Below, in pieces: positions 18,306 to 27,984 of a stretch of 64,000 bases of DNA. The notes beneath the pieces were generated by a model, which searched no databases, was not told the DNA's origin, and saw only the letters and a program-made list of their open reading frames with translations. This stretch comes from Paracoccus denitrificans (lineage in GTDB: Bacteria > Pseudomonadota > Alphaproteobacteria > Rhodobacterales > Rhodobacteraceae). Numbering within the stretch: position 1 is the first letter of the stretch; each line of letters begins with the position of its first letter. The DNA is taken from NCBI RefSeq assembly GCF_900100045.1, contig NZ_FNEA01000025.1:1-64000 (forward strand). The letters run 5' to 3'. The translations under genes and the position numbers were made by a program.

Positions 18306-19538
18306 ATGGCGGGACGATCACTTCAGGACAAGCTGGCCATCCTTTCGGACGCGGCGAAATACGACGCGTCCTGCGCCTCCAGCGGGGGTGAGCGGCGGGA
18401 CGCGCACAAGGGCGGGCTGGGCTCGTCCGGGGGCAGCGGCATCTGCCATGCCTATACGCCGGATGGGCGCTGCATCTCGCTGCTGAAGATCCTGATGACG
18501 AATTTCTGCATCTTCGATTGCGCCTATTGCATCAACCGCGTGTCGTCGAATGTCGAACGCGCGCGCTTTTCGGTCGAAGAGGTCGTGTCGCTGGTGCTGG
18601 AATTCTATCGGCGCAACTATATCGAGGGGCTGTTCCTGTCCTCGGGGATCATCCGCTCGCCGGACCAGACCATGTCCGACATGGTGCGGATCGCCCGCAG
18701 CCTGCGCGAGGACCACCTTTTCAAGGGCTACATCCACCTCAAGACGATCCCCGACGCCGCACCCGAACTGGTCCGCGAGGCAGGGCTGTGGGCCGACCGC
18801 CTGTCGATCAATGTCGAGCTGCCCCAGGATGCCAGCCTGCGCCGGTTTGCGCCCGAAAAGCGGCCCGAGACGATCCGCGGCGCCATGGCGCAGGTGCGGC
18901 TGGAGGGCGAAGCGGCGAAGGAAAAGACCTTCACCGGCCGCAAGCCGCCCCGCTTCGCGCCGGCGGGGCAAAGCACGCAGATGATCGTCGGTGCGGACGG
19001 GGCCGACGACCTGACCATCCTGAACAGCGCGACGCGGCTTTATTCCGGCTACCGGCTGCGGCGGGTCTATTATTCGGCCTTCAGTCCCATTCCCGACGCA
19101 TCCTCGGCGCTGCCGCTGGTCAAGCCGCCCTTGCTGCGCGAACATCGGCTTTATCAGGCGGACTGGCTGCTGCGCTTTTACGGCTTCACGGCCGAGGAAA
19201 TCGGGCAGGGCGCGACCGGCGGCCATCTGGACCTGGAGCTGGATCCCAAGCTGGCCTGGGCGCTGAAGAACCGGGGGCTGTTTCCGCTGGACGTGAACCG
19301 CGCCAGCCGCGAAATGCTGTTGCGGGTGCCGGGCTTGGGCACGCGCAGCGTGGATCGCATCCTGGCTGCACGCCGCCACCACAGCCTGCGGGTCGAGGAT
19401 CTGGCCCGTATGGGCGTGCTGGTAAGGAAGGCGCGGCCTTTCATCTGCGCACCGGGCTGGACACCGCGCGGGCTGACGGACAGCGCCGGCCTGCGCGCGC
19501 GCTATGCCCCTGCGCCCGTGCAGCTTGCGTTGATATGA
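18306..19538 (+). CDS. Putative DNA modification/repair radical SAM protein
   Basis: A 410-residue radical SAM protein. The cluster motif is CxxxCxxC at C68-C72-C75 (FCIFDCAYC). A C-terminal helix-hairpin-helix, LLRVPGLGTRSVDRILAAR near residues 335-355, would bind DNA. The whole protein matches the family annotated as putative DNA modification/repair radical SAM protein, which is nearly always paired with the next gene type. The stop overlaps the next start by 4 nt. The chemical reaction has not been established; action on damaged or modified DNA is inferred from the DNA-binding domain and the partner. Confidence 0.88.
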   Translation: MAGRSLQDKLAILSDAAKYDASCASSGGERRDAHKGGLGSSGGSGICHAYTPDGRCISLLKILMTNFCIFDCAYCINRVSSNVERARFSVEEVVSLVLEFYRRNYIEGLFLSSGIIRSPDQTMSDMVRIARSLREDHLFKGYIHLKTIPDAAPELVREAGLWADRLSINVELPQDASLRRFAPEKRPETIRGAMAQVRLEGEAAKEKTFTGRKPPRFAPAGQSTQMIVGADGADDLTILNSATRLYSGYRLRRVYYSAFSPIPDASSALPLVKPPLLREHRLYQADWLLRFYGFTAEEIGQGATGGHLDLELDPKLAWALKNRGLFPLDVNRASREMLLRVPGLGTRSVDRILAARRHHSLRVEDLARMGVLVRKARPFICAPGWTPRGLTDSAGLRARYAPAPVQLALI

Positions 19539-20974
19539 ACTATGCCGTCGCGCTGCCCGACCAGGCCGTGTTCGAGGCATGGCGCGATGCAGCGCGTTGC
19601 GCCATCAGCCATCGCATCGCGCCGGAGCGGATCGACTGGACCGACGGCGGGCTGTTCAAGGCCGCGCCCTTGCCCGACGCCCCCGATCCGCACGAAATCC
19701 GCGTCTCGAAGCAGTTCCTTTCGCTTGCGCGTTCGGTCGTCTGGCACAAATCGCCCGAACGCTTCGCGCTGCTTTACCAGGCGCTGTGGCGGCTGGACCG
19801 GGGCGACGGCGCTCCGTTGTCGCCCGCCGATGCCTTGGGCCGCCGGTTGCAACTCATGGCAAAGGCCGTGGGCCGCGACATCCACAAGATGCATGCCTTC
19901 GTCCGTTTCCGCGAACTGCCTGCCGAGGGGCCGCGCCGCAGCTTTGCCGCTTGGTTCGAGCCGGAACACAACACGCTGGAACCGGGCAGCGCGTTCTTTG
20001 CCGGGCGCTTTGCCGACATGGACTGGCTGATCGCGACGCCGCGCCTGACGGCGCGCTTTCGGGCGGGCCGGCTGAGTTTCGCCCCCGGCGGGGCGAAGCC
20101 CGACTTGCCCGATGATGCGTCCCAGGCGCTATGGGCCACCTATTTCGCCAATATCTTCAACCCGGCTCGGATCAAGCTGGACGCGATGCGGTCGGAAATG
20201 CCCAAGAAATACTGGAAGAACCTGCCCGAGACGCGGCTGATCCCGGCGATGCTGGCCGATGCCGAGGCGCGCGTGGAACGCATGCGCGCGGCGGGGGCCT
20301 CGATCCCGCGGCCGGGGGCCGGGCCCGTCTCGACCCGCTATCGCAATGCGATGCCGCAAGCCGTCGAACCTCCCGCGACGCTGGACCAGGCCCGGCAGGC
20401 GGCGCTGCAATGCCGCCGCTGCAAGCTCTGCGAGGCGGCGACGCAAACGGTCTGGGGCGAGGGGGCCGCGGATGCGGCGGTGATGATCGTCGGCGAACAG
20501 CCGGGCGATCACGAGGACCTGACGGGCCGGCCCTTTGCCGGTCCTGCCGGACAATTGCTGCGCGGGATGATCGCGGATGCCGGGCTGGACGGTGCGCAGA
20601 TCTGGCTGACCAACGCGGTCAAGCATTTCAAGTTTGCTCCGCGCGGCAAGCGCCGCCTGCACCGGAACCCCGCCCGCGACGAGATCCGGCATTGCCGGTG
20701 GTGGCTGGGGCTGGAACTGGCCTTCGTCCGGCCGCGCGTCACGCTGGCGCTGGGTGCCTCGGCGGCCTTTGCCCTGACCGATGACGACCGCCCGATGCAT
20801 CGGCGTCGCGGCACGGTCGAGACGGGGCTGCATGGCGGTCCGGTCCTGATATCCTGGCATCCCGCCCATATCCTGCGTCTTCCCGACCCCGACCGGCGGA
20901 ACCATGCCCGCCTGCAACTGGCCGAGGATCTGGCCAGGCTGGTGTCCCTGGCCGAAGAAGGAAGGCAGCGATGA
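19535..20974 (+). CDS. udgX: UdgX-type uracil-DNA glycosylase fused to a TIGR03915/DUF4130 domain
   Basis: A 479-residue two-part protein. Residues 1-250 form the putative DNA metabolism domain (MHAFVRFRE, WFEPEHNTLEP, PKKYWKNLPET). Residues from about 285 form a family 4-like uracil-DNA glycosylase with cluster cysteines CRRCKLC, the motif GEQPGDHED near 318, the insert KRRLH near 372 and SWHPAH near 441. KRRxH is the signature of UdgX, in which the histidine forms a lasting covalent bond with the uracil site in DNA. The 4-nt overlap with the radical SAM gene indicates a common repair role. It is not a conventional turnover glycosylase if UdgX chemistry is conserved. Confidence 0.9.
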   Translation: MNYAVALPDQAVFEAWRDAARCAISHRIAPERIDWTDGGLFKAAPLPDAPDPHEIRVSKQFLSLARSVVWHKSPERFALLYQALWRLDRGDGAPLSPADALGRRLQLMAKAVGRDIHKMHAFVRFRELPAEGPRRSFAAWFEPEHNTLEPGSAFFAGRFADMDWLIATPRLTARFRAGRLSFAPGGAKPDLPDDASQALWATYFANIFNPARIKLDAMRSEMPKKYWKNLPETRLIPAMLADAEARVERMRAAGASIPRPGAGPVSTRYRNAMPQAVEPPATLDQARQAALQCRRCKLCEAATQTVWGEGAADAAVMIVGEQPGDHEDLTGRPFAGPAGQLLRGMIADAGLDGAQIWLTNAVKHFKFAPRGKRRLHRNPARDEIRHCRWWLGLELAFVRPRVTLALGASAAFALTDDDRPMHRRRGTVETGLHGGPVLISWHPAHILRLPDPDRRNHARLQLAEDLARLVSLAEEGRQR

Positions 20975-20997
20975 TCCGCCCGCCCGACATGCCTTCA

Positions 20998-21022
20998 GGA
21001 ACATTTCCCGATGTCCCTCGTT
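20998..21022 (+). promoter_or_regulatory. Exact EcfG-type stress promoter before the FMN-barrel gene
   Basis: GGAAC at 20998-21002 and CGTT at 21019-21022 are separated by 16 bases, the consensus reported for EcfG sigma factors. The start codon at 21047 follows 24 bases later. Confidence 0.75.
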
Positions 21023-21046
21023 GACCGGCAGCAACAGGAGGCGAGC

Positions 21047-21529
21047 ATGACCGATCATGACGATCACGTCGAGAAATTCTGGAGCCGGCTCGGCGGCATA
21101 AATTCCGGCATGCTGGGCTTGACCGAGGACGCCCGGCTTGTGCCCATGTCGCATTATGCCGAAGCCGAGACGGGCAGGCTGTGGTTCATCACCGCCAAGG
21201 GGACGGACCTGGCGCGCTCGCTTGCCGCTGGCGGCAAGGATGCCGTGCATGTGGTCGGCGACGAGGGGAAGGGGCTTTTCGCCCGCATCCACGGCACGCT
21301 GGCCCTGTCGGACGACCGCGCCAAGCTTGACGAACTGTGGAATGCCGTGGCCGCGAGCTGGTTCGAGGACGGCCAGCAGGACGAGGATATCCAGCTTCTG
21401 CGTTTCGATCTTGCCGAGGCCGAGGTCTGGGCGACGGGGGGCAGCCTGTCCTTCATCTACCAGATCGCGAAGTCCAAGGTCACCGGCAACAAGCCGGATA
21501 TGGGCGAGCATTTCACCCTCTCCTTCTGA
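21047..21529 (+). CDS. Pyridoxamine-phosphate-oxidase-like general stress protein
   Basis: A 160-residue split-barrel flavin-binding protein of the general stress protein 26 type. Family segments are RLVPMSHYAEAETGRLWFITAKGTDL (barrel strands) and ARIHGTLALSDDRAKLDELWNAV. It probably binds FMN or a related cofactor and is cytoplasmic; the reaction is unknown for this group. ATG 21047 is chosen because a perfect AGGAGG precedes it by five bases; an upstream in-frame ATG at 21011 lies inside the predicted promoter. The promoter at 20998 supports stress induction. Confidence 0.88.
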   Translation: MTDHDDHVEKFWSRLGGINSGMLGLTEDARLVPMSHYAEAETGRLWFITAKGTDLARSLAAGGKDAVHVVGDEGKGLFARIHGTLALSDDRAKLDELWNAVAASWFEDGQQDEDIQLLRFDLAEAEVWATGGSLSFIYQIAKSKVTGNKPDMGEHFTLSF

Positions 21530-21752
21530 ACCTCGCCCCGGCGGCTTGCCCCATGGATCATGTGCGACAGCGCCGTGTCGTGATCGGTCGCCGGCGACGG
21601 AAACGGGGCGGACGACCGGTCCGCGACCCGATGGCCAGCTTGCCGGCATGTGTTGTGAGATCAATGGCAAGAAGCCCGCCGGAGCCCTGATGAGAGCTGT
21701 TACCCCGCCGATGCGTTGTTCATCCATTCCGTCCCTCGTGGTTTGCCGCCGA

Positions 21753-21777
21753 GGAACCCGCAGGCCATTTCCGCGTT
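21753..21777 (+). promoter_or_regulatory. Exact EcfG-type stress promoter before phospholipase D
   Basis: GGAAC at 21753-21757 and CGTT at 21774-21777 with a 16-base spacer. The phospholipase D start lies 31 bases downstream. The 280 bases between the two genes hold no other supported feature. Confidence 0.75.
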
Positions 21778-21808
21778 CCCAAACAAGCTCGTGCTGGAGT
21801 GAGGCCAC

Positions 21809-23284
21809 ATGACAGAAGACCGCTTGCTTCAGCCCGGTCGCAATTGCTGGCGCGTCGAACCTGCAGATCGCTTCGCCTTCATCGTGGATGCGGCCGATTA
21901 TTTCGTGGCCGTCCGGCAGGCCATGCTGAAGGCGCGGCATTCGATCATGCTGGTCGGCTGGGATTTCGACGCGCGCATCGGGTTTGGCCCCGGCGGGGAC
22001 GATGGACCGGAAAGGCTGGGCGACTTCATCCTGTGGCTGGCCGATCGCACACCCTCGCTTGAGCTTCGGTTGCTGCGTTGGGATACCGGCGCCCTCAAGG
22101 CGATGCTGCGCGGAAATACGCTCTGGACCATCCTGCGCTGGAAGGCGCATCCGCGTATCACTCTGCGCCTTGACGGGGCGCATCCGCCTGCCGGCTCGCA
22201 TCACCAGAAGATCGTGGTGATCGACGATTGCATCGCTTTCTGCGGTGGCATCGACATCACCATGGAGCGCTGGGATACGCGCGAGCACCTTGACGACGAC
22301 CCGCGCCGTGTCAGCCCGGGTGGCCGGCCGCACGACCCGTGGCACGACACGACCAGCGCTTTCGACGGGGCGGCCGCGCGCGCCATCGGCGATCTTGCCC
22401 GTGATCGCTGGAATGCCGCGACGGGTGAGACGTTGCCGTCCTGCGACGAATGCCACGACTGCTGGCCCGAGACGCTGACACCGAGCTTTGCCGATATGCG
22501 TCTGGCCATCGCCCGCAGCATTCCCAGGATGGACGGCGTTGCCGCCGTGCATGAGATCGAGGCGGCCTATATCGACCTGATCGCGGGAGCGCGGCGGATG
22601 ATCTATGCCGAAAGTCAGTATTTCGCCTCGCGCAAGATCGCCCATGCCATCGCGAAGCGGCTGGCCGGGGACGACCCGCCCGAGATCGTCCTGATCAACC
22701 CCCATAGTGCGAACGGCTGGCTGGAGCCCCTGGCGATGGACACGGCGCGGGCGAAGCTGGTCGAGGCGCTGCGGCGCATCGACCGCCACGGGCGCCTGCG
22801 CATCTATCACCCGGTGACGCAGGGCGGGGCCGATATCTATGTCCATGCGAAGGTGATGGTTGTGGACGACCTGGTGCTGCGGGTGGGGTCGTCGAATTTC
22901 AACAACCGCTCGATGCGGCTCGACACGGAATGCGACGTGATCCTGTCGGCGGACGAGCCGGGCAACGAACATCTGGCCGAAAAGATCGCCGCCCTGCGCG
23001 ACGACCTTCTGGCAGAGCATCTGGGCGTGACGGCGGCGGATGTGGCGGCGACGCTGAAGGAAACCGGCTCGCTGATCGCTACCGTCGAGGCGCTGCGCGG
23101 TCCGGGCCGTGGGCTGGTGCCTTATCGGATCCCAGAGCTTTCCGATTTCGAGGAGTGGCTGGCCGAGAACGAGATCCTCGATCCCAACGGCCCGGATGAG
23201 ATATTCGAGTCCACGACCAGGCGCGGGCTGTTCAAGGGGTGGGAGCGGCTGCGGGGCGGGTTCCGGCGCCCGGCCCGGCAATAA
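21809..23284 (+). CDS. Phospholipase D family protein (two HKD motifs)
   Basis: A 491-residue phospholipase D/cardiolipin synthase superfamily enzyme. Both catalytic HxKxxxxD motifs are present: HQKIVVID near residue 131 and HAKVMVVDD near residue 345, the latter followed by the usual GSSNFNNRS. There is no signal peptide or clear membrane helix. It could hydrolyse phospholipid head groups or transfer phosphatidyl groups. Its own stress-type promoter suggests membrane remodelling under stress. The C-terminal 80 residues beyond the second HKD are acidic and lack recognised motifs. Confidence 0.9.
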   Translation: MTEDRLLQPGRNCWRVEPADRFAFIVDAADYFVAVRQAMLKARHSIMLVGWDFDARIGFGPGGDDGPERLGDFILWLADRTPSLELRLLRWDTGALKAMLRGNTLWTILRWKAHPRITLRLDGAHPPAGSHHQKIVVIDDCIAFCGGIDITMERWDTREHLDDDPRRVSPGGRPHDPWHDTTSAFDGAAARAIGDLARDRWNAATGETLPSCDECHDCWPETLTPSFADMRLAIARSIPRMDGVAAVHEIEAAYIDLIAGARRMIYAESQYFASRKIAHAIAKRLAGDDPPEIVLINPHSANGWLEPLAMDTARAKLVEALRRIDRHGRLRIYHPVTQGGADIYVHAKVMVVDDLVLRVGSSNFNNRSMRLDTECDVILSADEPGNEHLAEKIAALRDDLLAEHLGVTAADVAATLKETGSLIATVEALRGPGRGLVPYRIPELSDFEEWLAENEILDPNGPDEIFESTTRRGLFKGWERLRGGFRRPARQ

Positions 23285-23287
23285 CGA

Positions 23288-23301
23288 GCGGCCTCTGCCG
23301 C
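23288..23301. terminator. Small GC-rich hairpin between convergent genes
   Basis: GCGGC and GCCGC flank a CTCT loop in the 20-base gap between the convergent phospholipase D and oxidoreductase genes. There is no T-run, so a terminator role in both directions is only a suggestion. Confidence 0.3.
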
Positions 23302-23304
23302 GCT

Positions 23305-24534
23305 TCAGCGATAGCGAAAGATGTCCGCGTCGGGATCGGGCTTGCCGGCGATGGCGGCGGCGGCGATCTGCGCGGCGATCATCGAGAAGGTGATGCCGTT
23401 GCCGCCGAAGCCCATCACCGCGAAGATGCGCTCATGTCCCGGCACGCGGTCGATGATCGGCAGGCCGTCGTCGGTGACGCCGAAAGGCGCGGACCAGGCA
23501 TAGGCGGGCCGGCCGATACGGATGCCGGTCAGGGCGTGCAGCTTGCCGGCGATCACCTTTGCCTTGGCCGCCAGCTTGGCCGGGTCGGCATTGGTGTTCG
23601 CCGCGTCTTCGTCCTCGCCCCCGGCGATGACCCGGCCCGACCCGTCGGTGCGGAAATAGAGATAGGGGTCTGCCGCCTCCCAGACGATCGTCTCTTGCAT
23701 CCAGCCGGGCAGGCCGGCCACCGGCCTTGATGCCAGCGCCCAGGTCGAGGTGACGTGATGCGACTTCGTCCTCATCTGCGGCAGGTATTCGTAGCCGGTG
23801 CAGAAGACTGCGTGCTCCGCCACCAGCACCTCGCCCTTGTGCGTGGCCAGCGCCACGCCCGAGGGCAGTTCGGCCATGTCGGTGATCTCGACCGGCGAGA
23901 CGATCTGCGCCTTGCGCGCCAGCGTCGCACCAAGCAGCCCGGCCGTCAGTTGCGCGGGATTGGCCGAGGCCGAGGCATCGGACAGGATCGCCGCCGGACG
24001 GTCCATGCCGAAGCGGCCGATCAACTCGCCGCGTGCCAGATATTCGGCGCCGATGCCGATTTCCTGCCGCGCCTTAGCCTCGTTCGACAGCGCCCTTGCG
24101 CCCATCTCGTCTCCGGCCAGATAGATCGCGGGTTTCGGGCGCATTCGGCAATCGAGCCCCAGCTTTCCGGCCAGCGCGACCAGATCCGCCACCGCCCTGG
24201 CCGAGCGCAGCCAGGCGCGGTCGGCATGGTCCTTGCCGATCCTGCGGCGCAACCGGGTCAGGGGCACGTCGATCTCGTGCTGGATCATGGCCGTCGAGGC
24301 GGGGGTCGAGCCGCGCACCGGCGGGCGGCGGTCCAGGATCAGGACGGATTTCCCCGCTTGCGTCAGCGCCTCGGCCACCAGCGCCCCCGAGATGCCCGCG
24401 CCCACCACGATCACGTCGAAGCGGTCGCCGGTCAGGCGGGGCAGGGGCTTTACCGTCGAGTTCGGCGTCCTGACCCAGAAGGGCGTCCCGGTGCGCAGGT
24501 CGTCCTTGCGGGTGTCGGCGTCGAGGTCGGGCAT
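23305..24534 (-). CDS. FAD-dependent oxidoreductase (DAO family)
   Basis: A 409-residue flavoprotein of the glycine-oxidase/D-amino-acid-oxidase-like family. The dinucleotide motif GAGISGALVAEALTQAGKSVLILDRR lies near residues 42-67, and the C-terminal FAD segment VMGFGGNGITFSMIAAQ near 385. A GGEDEDAANTNADP segment in the middle is typical of a gamma-glutamylputrescine oxidase-like subgroup annotated only as FAD-dependent oxidoreductase. It follows katE by 31 nt on the same strand and is probably co-transcribed, so its hydrogen peroxide could be removed by the catalase. The substrate is unknown. Confidence 0.87.
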   Translation of the reverse strand: MPDLDADTRKDDLRTGTPFWVRTPNSTVKPLPRLTGDRFDVIVVGAGISGALVAEALTQAGKSVLILDRRPPVRGSTPASTAMIQHEIDVPLTRLRRRIGKDHADRAWLRSARAVADLVALAGKLGLDCRMRPKPAIYLAGDEMGARALSNEAKARQEIGIGAEYLARGELIGRFGMDRPAAILSDASASANPAQLTAGLLGATLARKAQIVSPVEITDMAELPSGVALATHKGEVLVAEHAVFCTGYEYLPQMRTKSHHVTSTWALASRPVAGLPGWMQETIVWEAADPYLYFRTDGSGRVIAGGEDEDAANTNADPAKLAAKAKVIAGKLHALTGIRIGRPAYAWSAPFGVTDDGLPIIDRVPGHERIFAVMGFGGNGITFSMIAAQIAAAAIAGKPDPDADIFRYR

Positions 24535-24565
24535 GGTCGAGGCTCCGTCGCTGAAGGCTCGCAGG

Positions 24566-26614
24566 TCAGGCCAGGTCGCGGACCTTGGGCTCGCGGTCCC
24601 AGTAGCGGCGGGAGGCGGTCTTGGGCAGGGCGGCAAGGTCGGTGACGCCCTCGTCCGGCTCGATCCCCGCGCGGTCCAGCAGCGGCTGCGCGCCCGGCGT
24701 ATGGCCGATGGCCTTGAGATGGGCGAAGGCGTCCATGACGAAGCCGACCGCCGCGCCGTCCCGCGCCAGCTTTTGCGCCGCCTGTTCGGTCAGGACCAGC
24801 GCCACCGCGTCGAACAGCACCGAGGGCGAGCCGGCGAGTTGGCCGTCGGCCCTGGCCTCGCCGCCCGACAGCGGGATGCCGCCGACCTTCGGGGCGATGG
24901 TGAAGGGCGTGCCGCCGGCCTTTTCGACCGCCGCGACCAGCCCGTCGAGTTCCGCCTTGTCCGTGCCTTCGGCGAACAGGATGCCGACCTTGCGCCCCTT
25001 CAGCGTCTGCTGCCAGTTCTTCTGGATCGACAGCGCGTCGGAAGGCTCGATATCGACCGGCTTGCGAAACGGCTTCGCCGCCTTGGGCAGGTCGAGCGCA
25101 AGCCCCGCCGCCACCCGCCTGGCCAGATCCTCGTCGATATTGCGCAGATGGCTGACCACGCGGCTGCGCACATGGTCCAGCCCCACCTTGGACAGCTCGA
25201 ACACGAAGGCCGAGGCGATATGCGCCTGCTCGTTTTCGGTCTGCGAGCGCCAGAACAGGCGCGGCTGGCTGTAGTGATCGCCGAAGCTTTCGGCCCGGAT
25301 CCGCAGCTTGTCGCCGGAGACCTGCTGCGGCGCGGTGGCGAAGCCTTCGGCGCTGGCACGGGGGCCGGGATCTTCGCCCGCCTGGTCCAGGCTGTTCGGC
25401 TCGTAATTGGCGCGGCCCTTCGGCACCTGGGTCTGCATCATCCCGTCGCGCATCATGTTGGCAAAGGGGCATTTCGGCGCATTCACCGGGATCTGGTGGA
25501 AATTCGTCGTGCCCAGCCGCGATTTCTGCGTGTCGAGATAGGAAAACAGCCGTCCCTGCAACAGCGGGTCGTCGGAAAAATCGATCCCCGGCACGATGTT
25601 GGAGGGCAGGAAGGCGACCTGCTCGGTCTCGGCAAAGAAATTGTCGGGATTGCGGTCCAGCACCAGGCGGCCGACCATGCGCAGCGGCACGATCTCCTCG
25701 GGGATGATCTTGGTCGCGTCCAGCACGTCCCAGGGCAGGCTGTCGGCCAGTTCCTGGTCGAAGATCTGCAAGCCCAGATCCCATTCGGGATGGTCGCCGG
25801 CCGCAATCGCCTCGTATAGGTCGCGACGGTGATAGTCGTTGTCGGCGCCCTGCATCTTGGCGCTTTCGTCCCAGACCAGCGACTGCATGCCCAGCCGCGG
25901 CCGCCAGTGGAACTTGACGAAATGCGTCTCTCCCCCGGCGTTCACCAGCTTGAAGGTATGGACGCCGAAGCCCTGCATCATGCGATAGCTGCGCGGGATG
26001 GCGCGGTCGGACATGGCCCAGATCACCGTATGCAGGCTTTCGGGCATCAGCGAGACGAAATCCCAGAACGTGTCATGGGCCGAGGCAGCCTGCGGATAGC
26101 CCCGGTCGGCCTCCATCTTGACCGAATGCACGAGGTCGGGAAACTTGATCGCGTCCTGGATGAAGAAGACCGGGATGTTGTTGCCGACCAGGTCCCAGTT
26201 CCCTTCGTCGGTATAGAACTTGACCGCGAAACCGCGCACGTCGCGGGGCGTATCGACCGAGCCCGCCCCGCCCGCGACGGTGGAAAAACGCACGAAGGCG
26301 GGGGTCCGCTTGCCCTTCCTGGCAAACAGGCTGGCGCGCGTCAGCTCGGGGATCGGGTCGGTGCATTCGAAATAGCCATGCGCGGCCGAGCCGCGGGCAT
26401 GCACGATGCGCTCGGGGATGCGCTCATGGTCGAAATGAAAGATCTTTTCGCGCAGAAGGAAATCTTCCAGCAGCGTCGGGCCGCGATGGCCCGCGCGCAG
26501 GCTGTTCTGGTTGTCCGAAAACGGGATGCCGTGATTGGTGGTCAGGGTCTCGCCGCCGCGCTGCTGCGTTTCGCCGGCATTGCCTTGTTCGGTCTTGTCG
26601 GGGATCGGTGCCAT
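24566..26614 (-). CDS. katE: Large-subunit catalase, clade II (HPII type)
   Basis: A 682-residue haem catalase that splits hydrogen peroxide into water and oxygen in the cytoplasm. The distal histidine is His72 in [12 protein letters not shown], the active-site Asn lies in [13 protein letters not shown] near 145, and the proximal tyrosine in RLFSYLDTQ near 360. A C-terminal domain of the DJ-1/flavodoxin-like type ([17 protein letters not shown], about residue 525 on) identifies clade II. I start at ATG 26614 with AGGAA upstream; earlier in-frame codons lie in the promoter region. An exact EcfG-type promoter lies 67 bases upstream, fitting katE as a general stress gene. Confidence 0.95.
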   Translation of the reverse strand: MAPIPDKTEQGNAGETQQRGGETLTTNHGIPFSDNQNSLRAGHRGPTLLEDFLLREKIFHFDHERIPERIVHARGSAAHGYFECTDPIPELTRASLFARKGKRTPAFVRFSTVAGGAGSVDTPRDVRGFAVKFYTDEGNWDLVGNNIPVFFIQDAIKFPDLVHSVKMEADRGYPQAASAHDTFWDFVSLMPESLHTVIWAMSDRAIPRSYRMMQGFGVHTFKLVNAGGETHFVKFHWRPRLGMQSLVWDESAKMQGADNDYHRRDLYEAIAAGDHPEWDLGLQIFDQELADSLPWDVLDATKIIPEEIVPLRMVGRLVLDRNPDNFFAETEQVAFLPSNIVPGIDFSDDPLLQGRLFSYLDTQKSRLGTTNFHQIPVNAPKCPFANMMRDGMMQTQVPKGRANYEPNSLDQAGEDPGPRASAEGFATAPQQVSGDKLRIRAESFGDHYSQPRLFWRSQTENEQAHIASAFVFELSKVGLDHVRSRVVSHLRNIDEDLARRVAAGLALDLPKAAKPFRKPVDIEPSDALSIQKNWQQTLKGRKVGILFAEGTDKAELDGLVAAVEKAGGTPFTIAPKVGGIPLSGGEARADGQLAGSPSVLFDAVALVLTEQAAQKLARDGAAVGFVMDAFAHLKAIGHTPGAQPLLDRAGIEPDEGVTDLAALPKTASRRYWDREPKVRDLA

Positions 26615-27036
26615 CGTTCCTTGCCTGCCGTGAAGGTGGGTGGGCACTGGCACACCGACCAGCGCCGCCGGAGATGGTGCAACGTCGGGCAAGGGCAACG
26701 GTTCCCCGCAGGGCATCGTCATGCGCCGGCAAGGCGCGATGGCGCCGAGGCTGCGCAGAGCGGTTTCAGGCAGGCGGCCGCCGCGACCGACAGCTTGGGG
26801 CCGAAGGTCGCAGGCCGGCCGCCGCGGGCCTTCGCCAAGGCCGGGATCGTCCGGGCAGAAGCTGCGACCCCCAGGACCTCGGCAGAGCCCGACCCGCTTC
26901 GGCCCGTCATGGCGAGACCATCCATCGCATCACCGCTGCGGCCAGCGGTGGAACTTCGTCGGGAACCGGCGGCCCCCCGACCACGCTATATATTCAAGCG
27001 TTCCCATCTGGAGTATGAGAAAAGGGGGACCATCCG
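26615..27036. other. Divergent intergenic region with stress promoters
   Basis: These 420 bases separate katE from the peptidoglycan-binding gene. They hold the EcfG-type katE promoter at 26681-26705 and a weaker candidate towards the right (GGAAC at 26962-26966, then CGCT at 26984-26987). No reading frame here looks like a gene. Confidence 0.5.
26681..26705 (-). promoter_or_regulatory. Exact EcfG-type stress promoter of katE
   Basis: Read on the minus strand, GGAAC (26705-26701) and CGTT (26684-26681) are separated by 16 bases. It is the third exact match within 6 kb, each in front of a stress-type gene. Confidence 0.75.
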
Positions 27037-27771
27037 ATGGTCAGAACAATACTTGCCGGAGCCTTTGCGGCCGCTCTTGTCGCCGCGCCGGTGCAGGCGC
27101 AGGACAACGTCCGGGACATCGTGGGTGGGATCGCCCGCGAGTATCTGCAACAGGAACAGGACCGTGCCGCCTTCTCACAGGCGCAGAATACCAACACGCT
27201 CTCGGCCTATCAGTCCTATTTGCGGCAGTTCCCGAACGGGATGTATGCCGCACAGGCGCGTGATCGCGTGGAACGGCTGGGTGGGGCGACGTCCCGTCCC
27301 GAGACCCCGAGCGCCGCGGATACGGCTTCGCTGACGGCCCAGCAGCGCCTTGAGATCCAGCGCCGCCTGAATGCATTGGGATATGAGACCAACGGCGTCG
27401 ACGGAAGCTTCGGACCGGGGACTCGCCGCGCCATCGCGCTGTGGCAGCGGGACCGCAACTATTCGCAGACCGGCGCGCTGAACGCGGCCCAGGCGAACGA
27501 GATCCTGCGGGGAACGACCAGCGGCAGCCGCACCGACAGCGCGGATTCCGCCAGAGGTCCGGCGCAGGTCGAGGCGGCGCTGAACCTCAGCCGCCAGCAG
27601 CGCAGCGCGGTGCAGGCGGGATTGACGCGGCGCGGCTTCGACACTCGCGGTGTGGACGGGGTGTTCGGGCAAGGCACCCGCAACGCCATCGCGGCGTGGC
27701 AACGGGCCAACGACGAATCCGTCACCGGCTACCTGACCGGAGCACAGGCGGAACGGCTGATCGCCCGCTGA
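27037..27771 (+). CDS. Secreted protein with two peptidoglycan-binding domains
   Basis: A 244-residue exported protein. Residues 1-22 are a Sec signal peptide with likely cleavage after VQAQ. A helical segment with a SAYQSYLRQFPNGMYAAQAR repeat-like motif follows, then two peptidoglycan-binding type 1 repeats: IQRRLNALGYETNGVDGSFG...RRAIALWQ (about 108-145) and VQAGLTRRGFDTRGVDGVFG...NAIAAWQ (about 190-230). No catalytic domain is present, so it probably anchors to the cell wall in the periplasm. Partner and role are unknown. Confidence 0.88.
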   Translation: MVRTILAGAFAAALVAAPVQAQDNVRDIVGGIAREYLQQEQDRAAFSQAQNTNTLSAYQSYLRQFPNGMYAAQARDRVERLGGATSRPETPSAADTASLTAQQRLEIQRRLNALGYETNGVDGSFGPGTRRAIALWQRDRNYSQTGALNAAQANEILRGTTSGSRTDSADSARGPAQVEAALNLSRQQRSAVQAGLTRRGFDTRGVDGVFGQGTRNAIAAWQRANDESVTGYLTGAQAERLIAR

Positions 27772-27895
27772 ACGGCACGTCTCGATGAGCGCCCGATAAC
27801 CGTTCTGGCGCTGGAAATCGTGCCGGCAAGCTCACGGCGTCGCGGCTGGCACTATCCTTGCGGCGCCGGCAGGCGGGTTGTGTCGCAGCGATGCG

Positions 27896-27921
27896 GGAAC
27901 AATTCCGCCCTCTTGCGGGTT
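27896..27921 (+). promoter_or_regulatory. Near-consensus EcfG-type promoter
   Basis: GGAAC at 27896-27900 and GGTT at 27918-27921 with a 17-base spacer differ from consensus by one base. It lies 63 bases before the glycine-rich stress-like gene. Confidence 0.5.
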
Positions 27922-27984
27922 CATGCTTCCGACCGAAAGCGGGAGCGCGCCTGGGCCGGGCAGTTTGTCCGGATGGAGGAAACC

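Noticed and set aside
26962-26987. EcfG-type promoter for the peptidoglycan-binding gene
   Set aside because: The -10 match is only CGCT and the spacer is 17; kept as a remark, not called as a feature.
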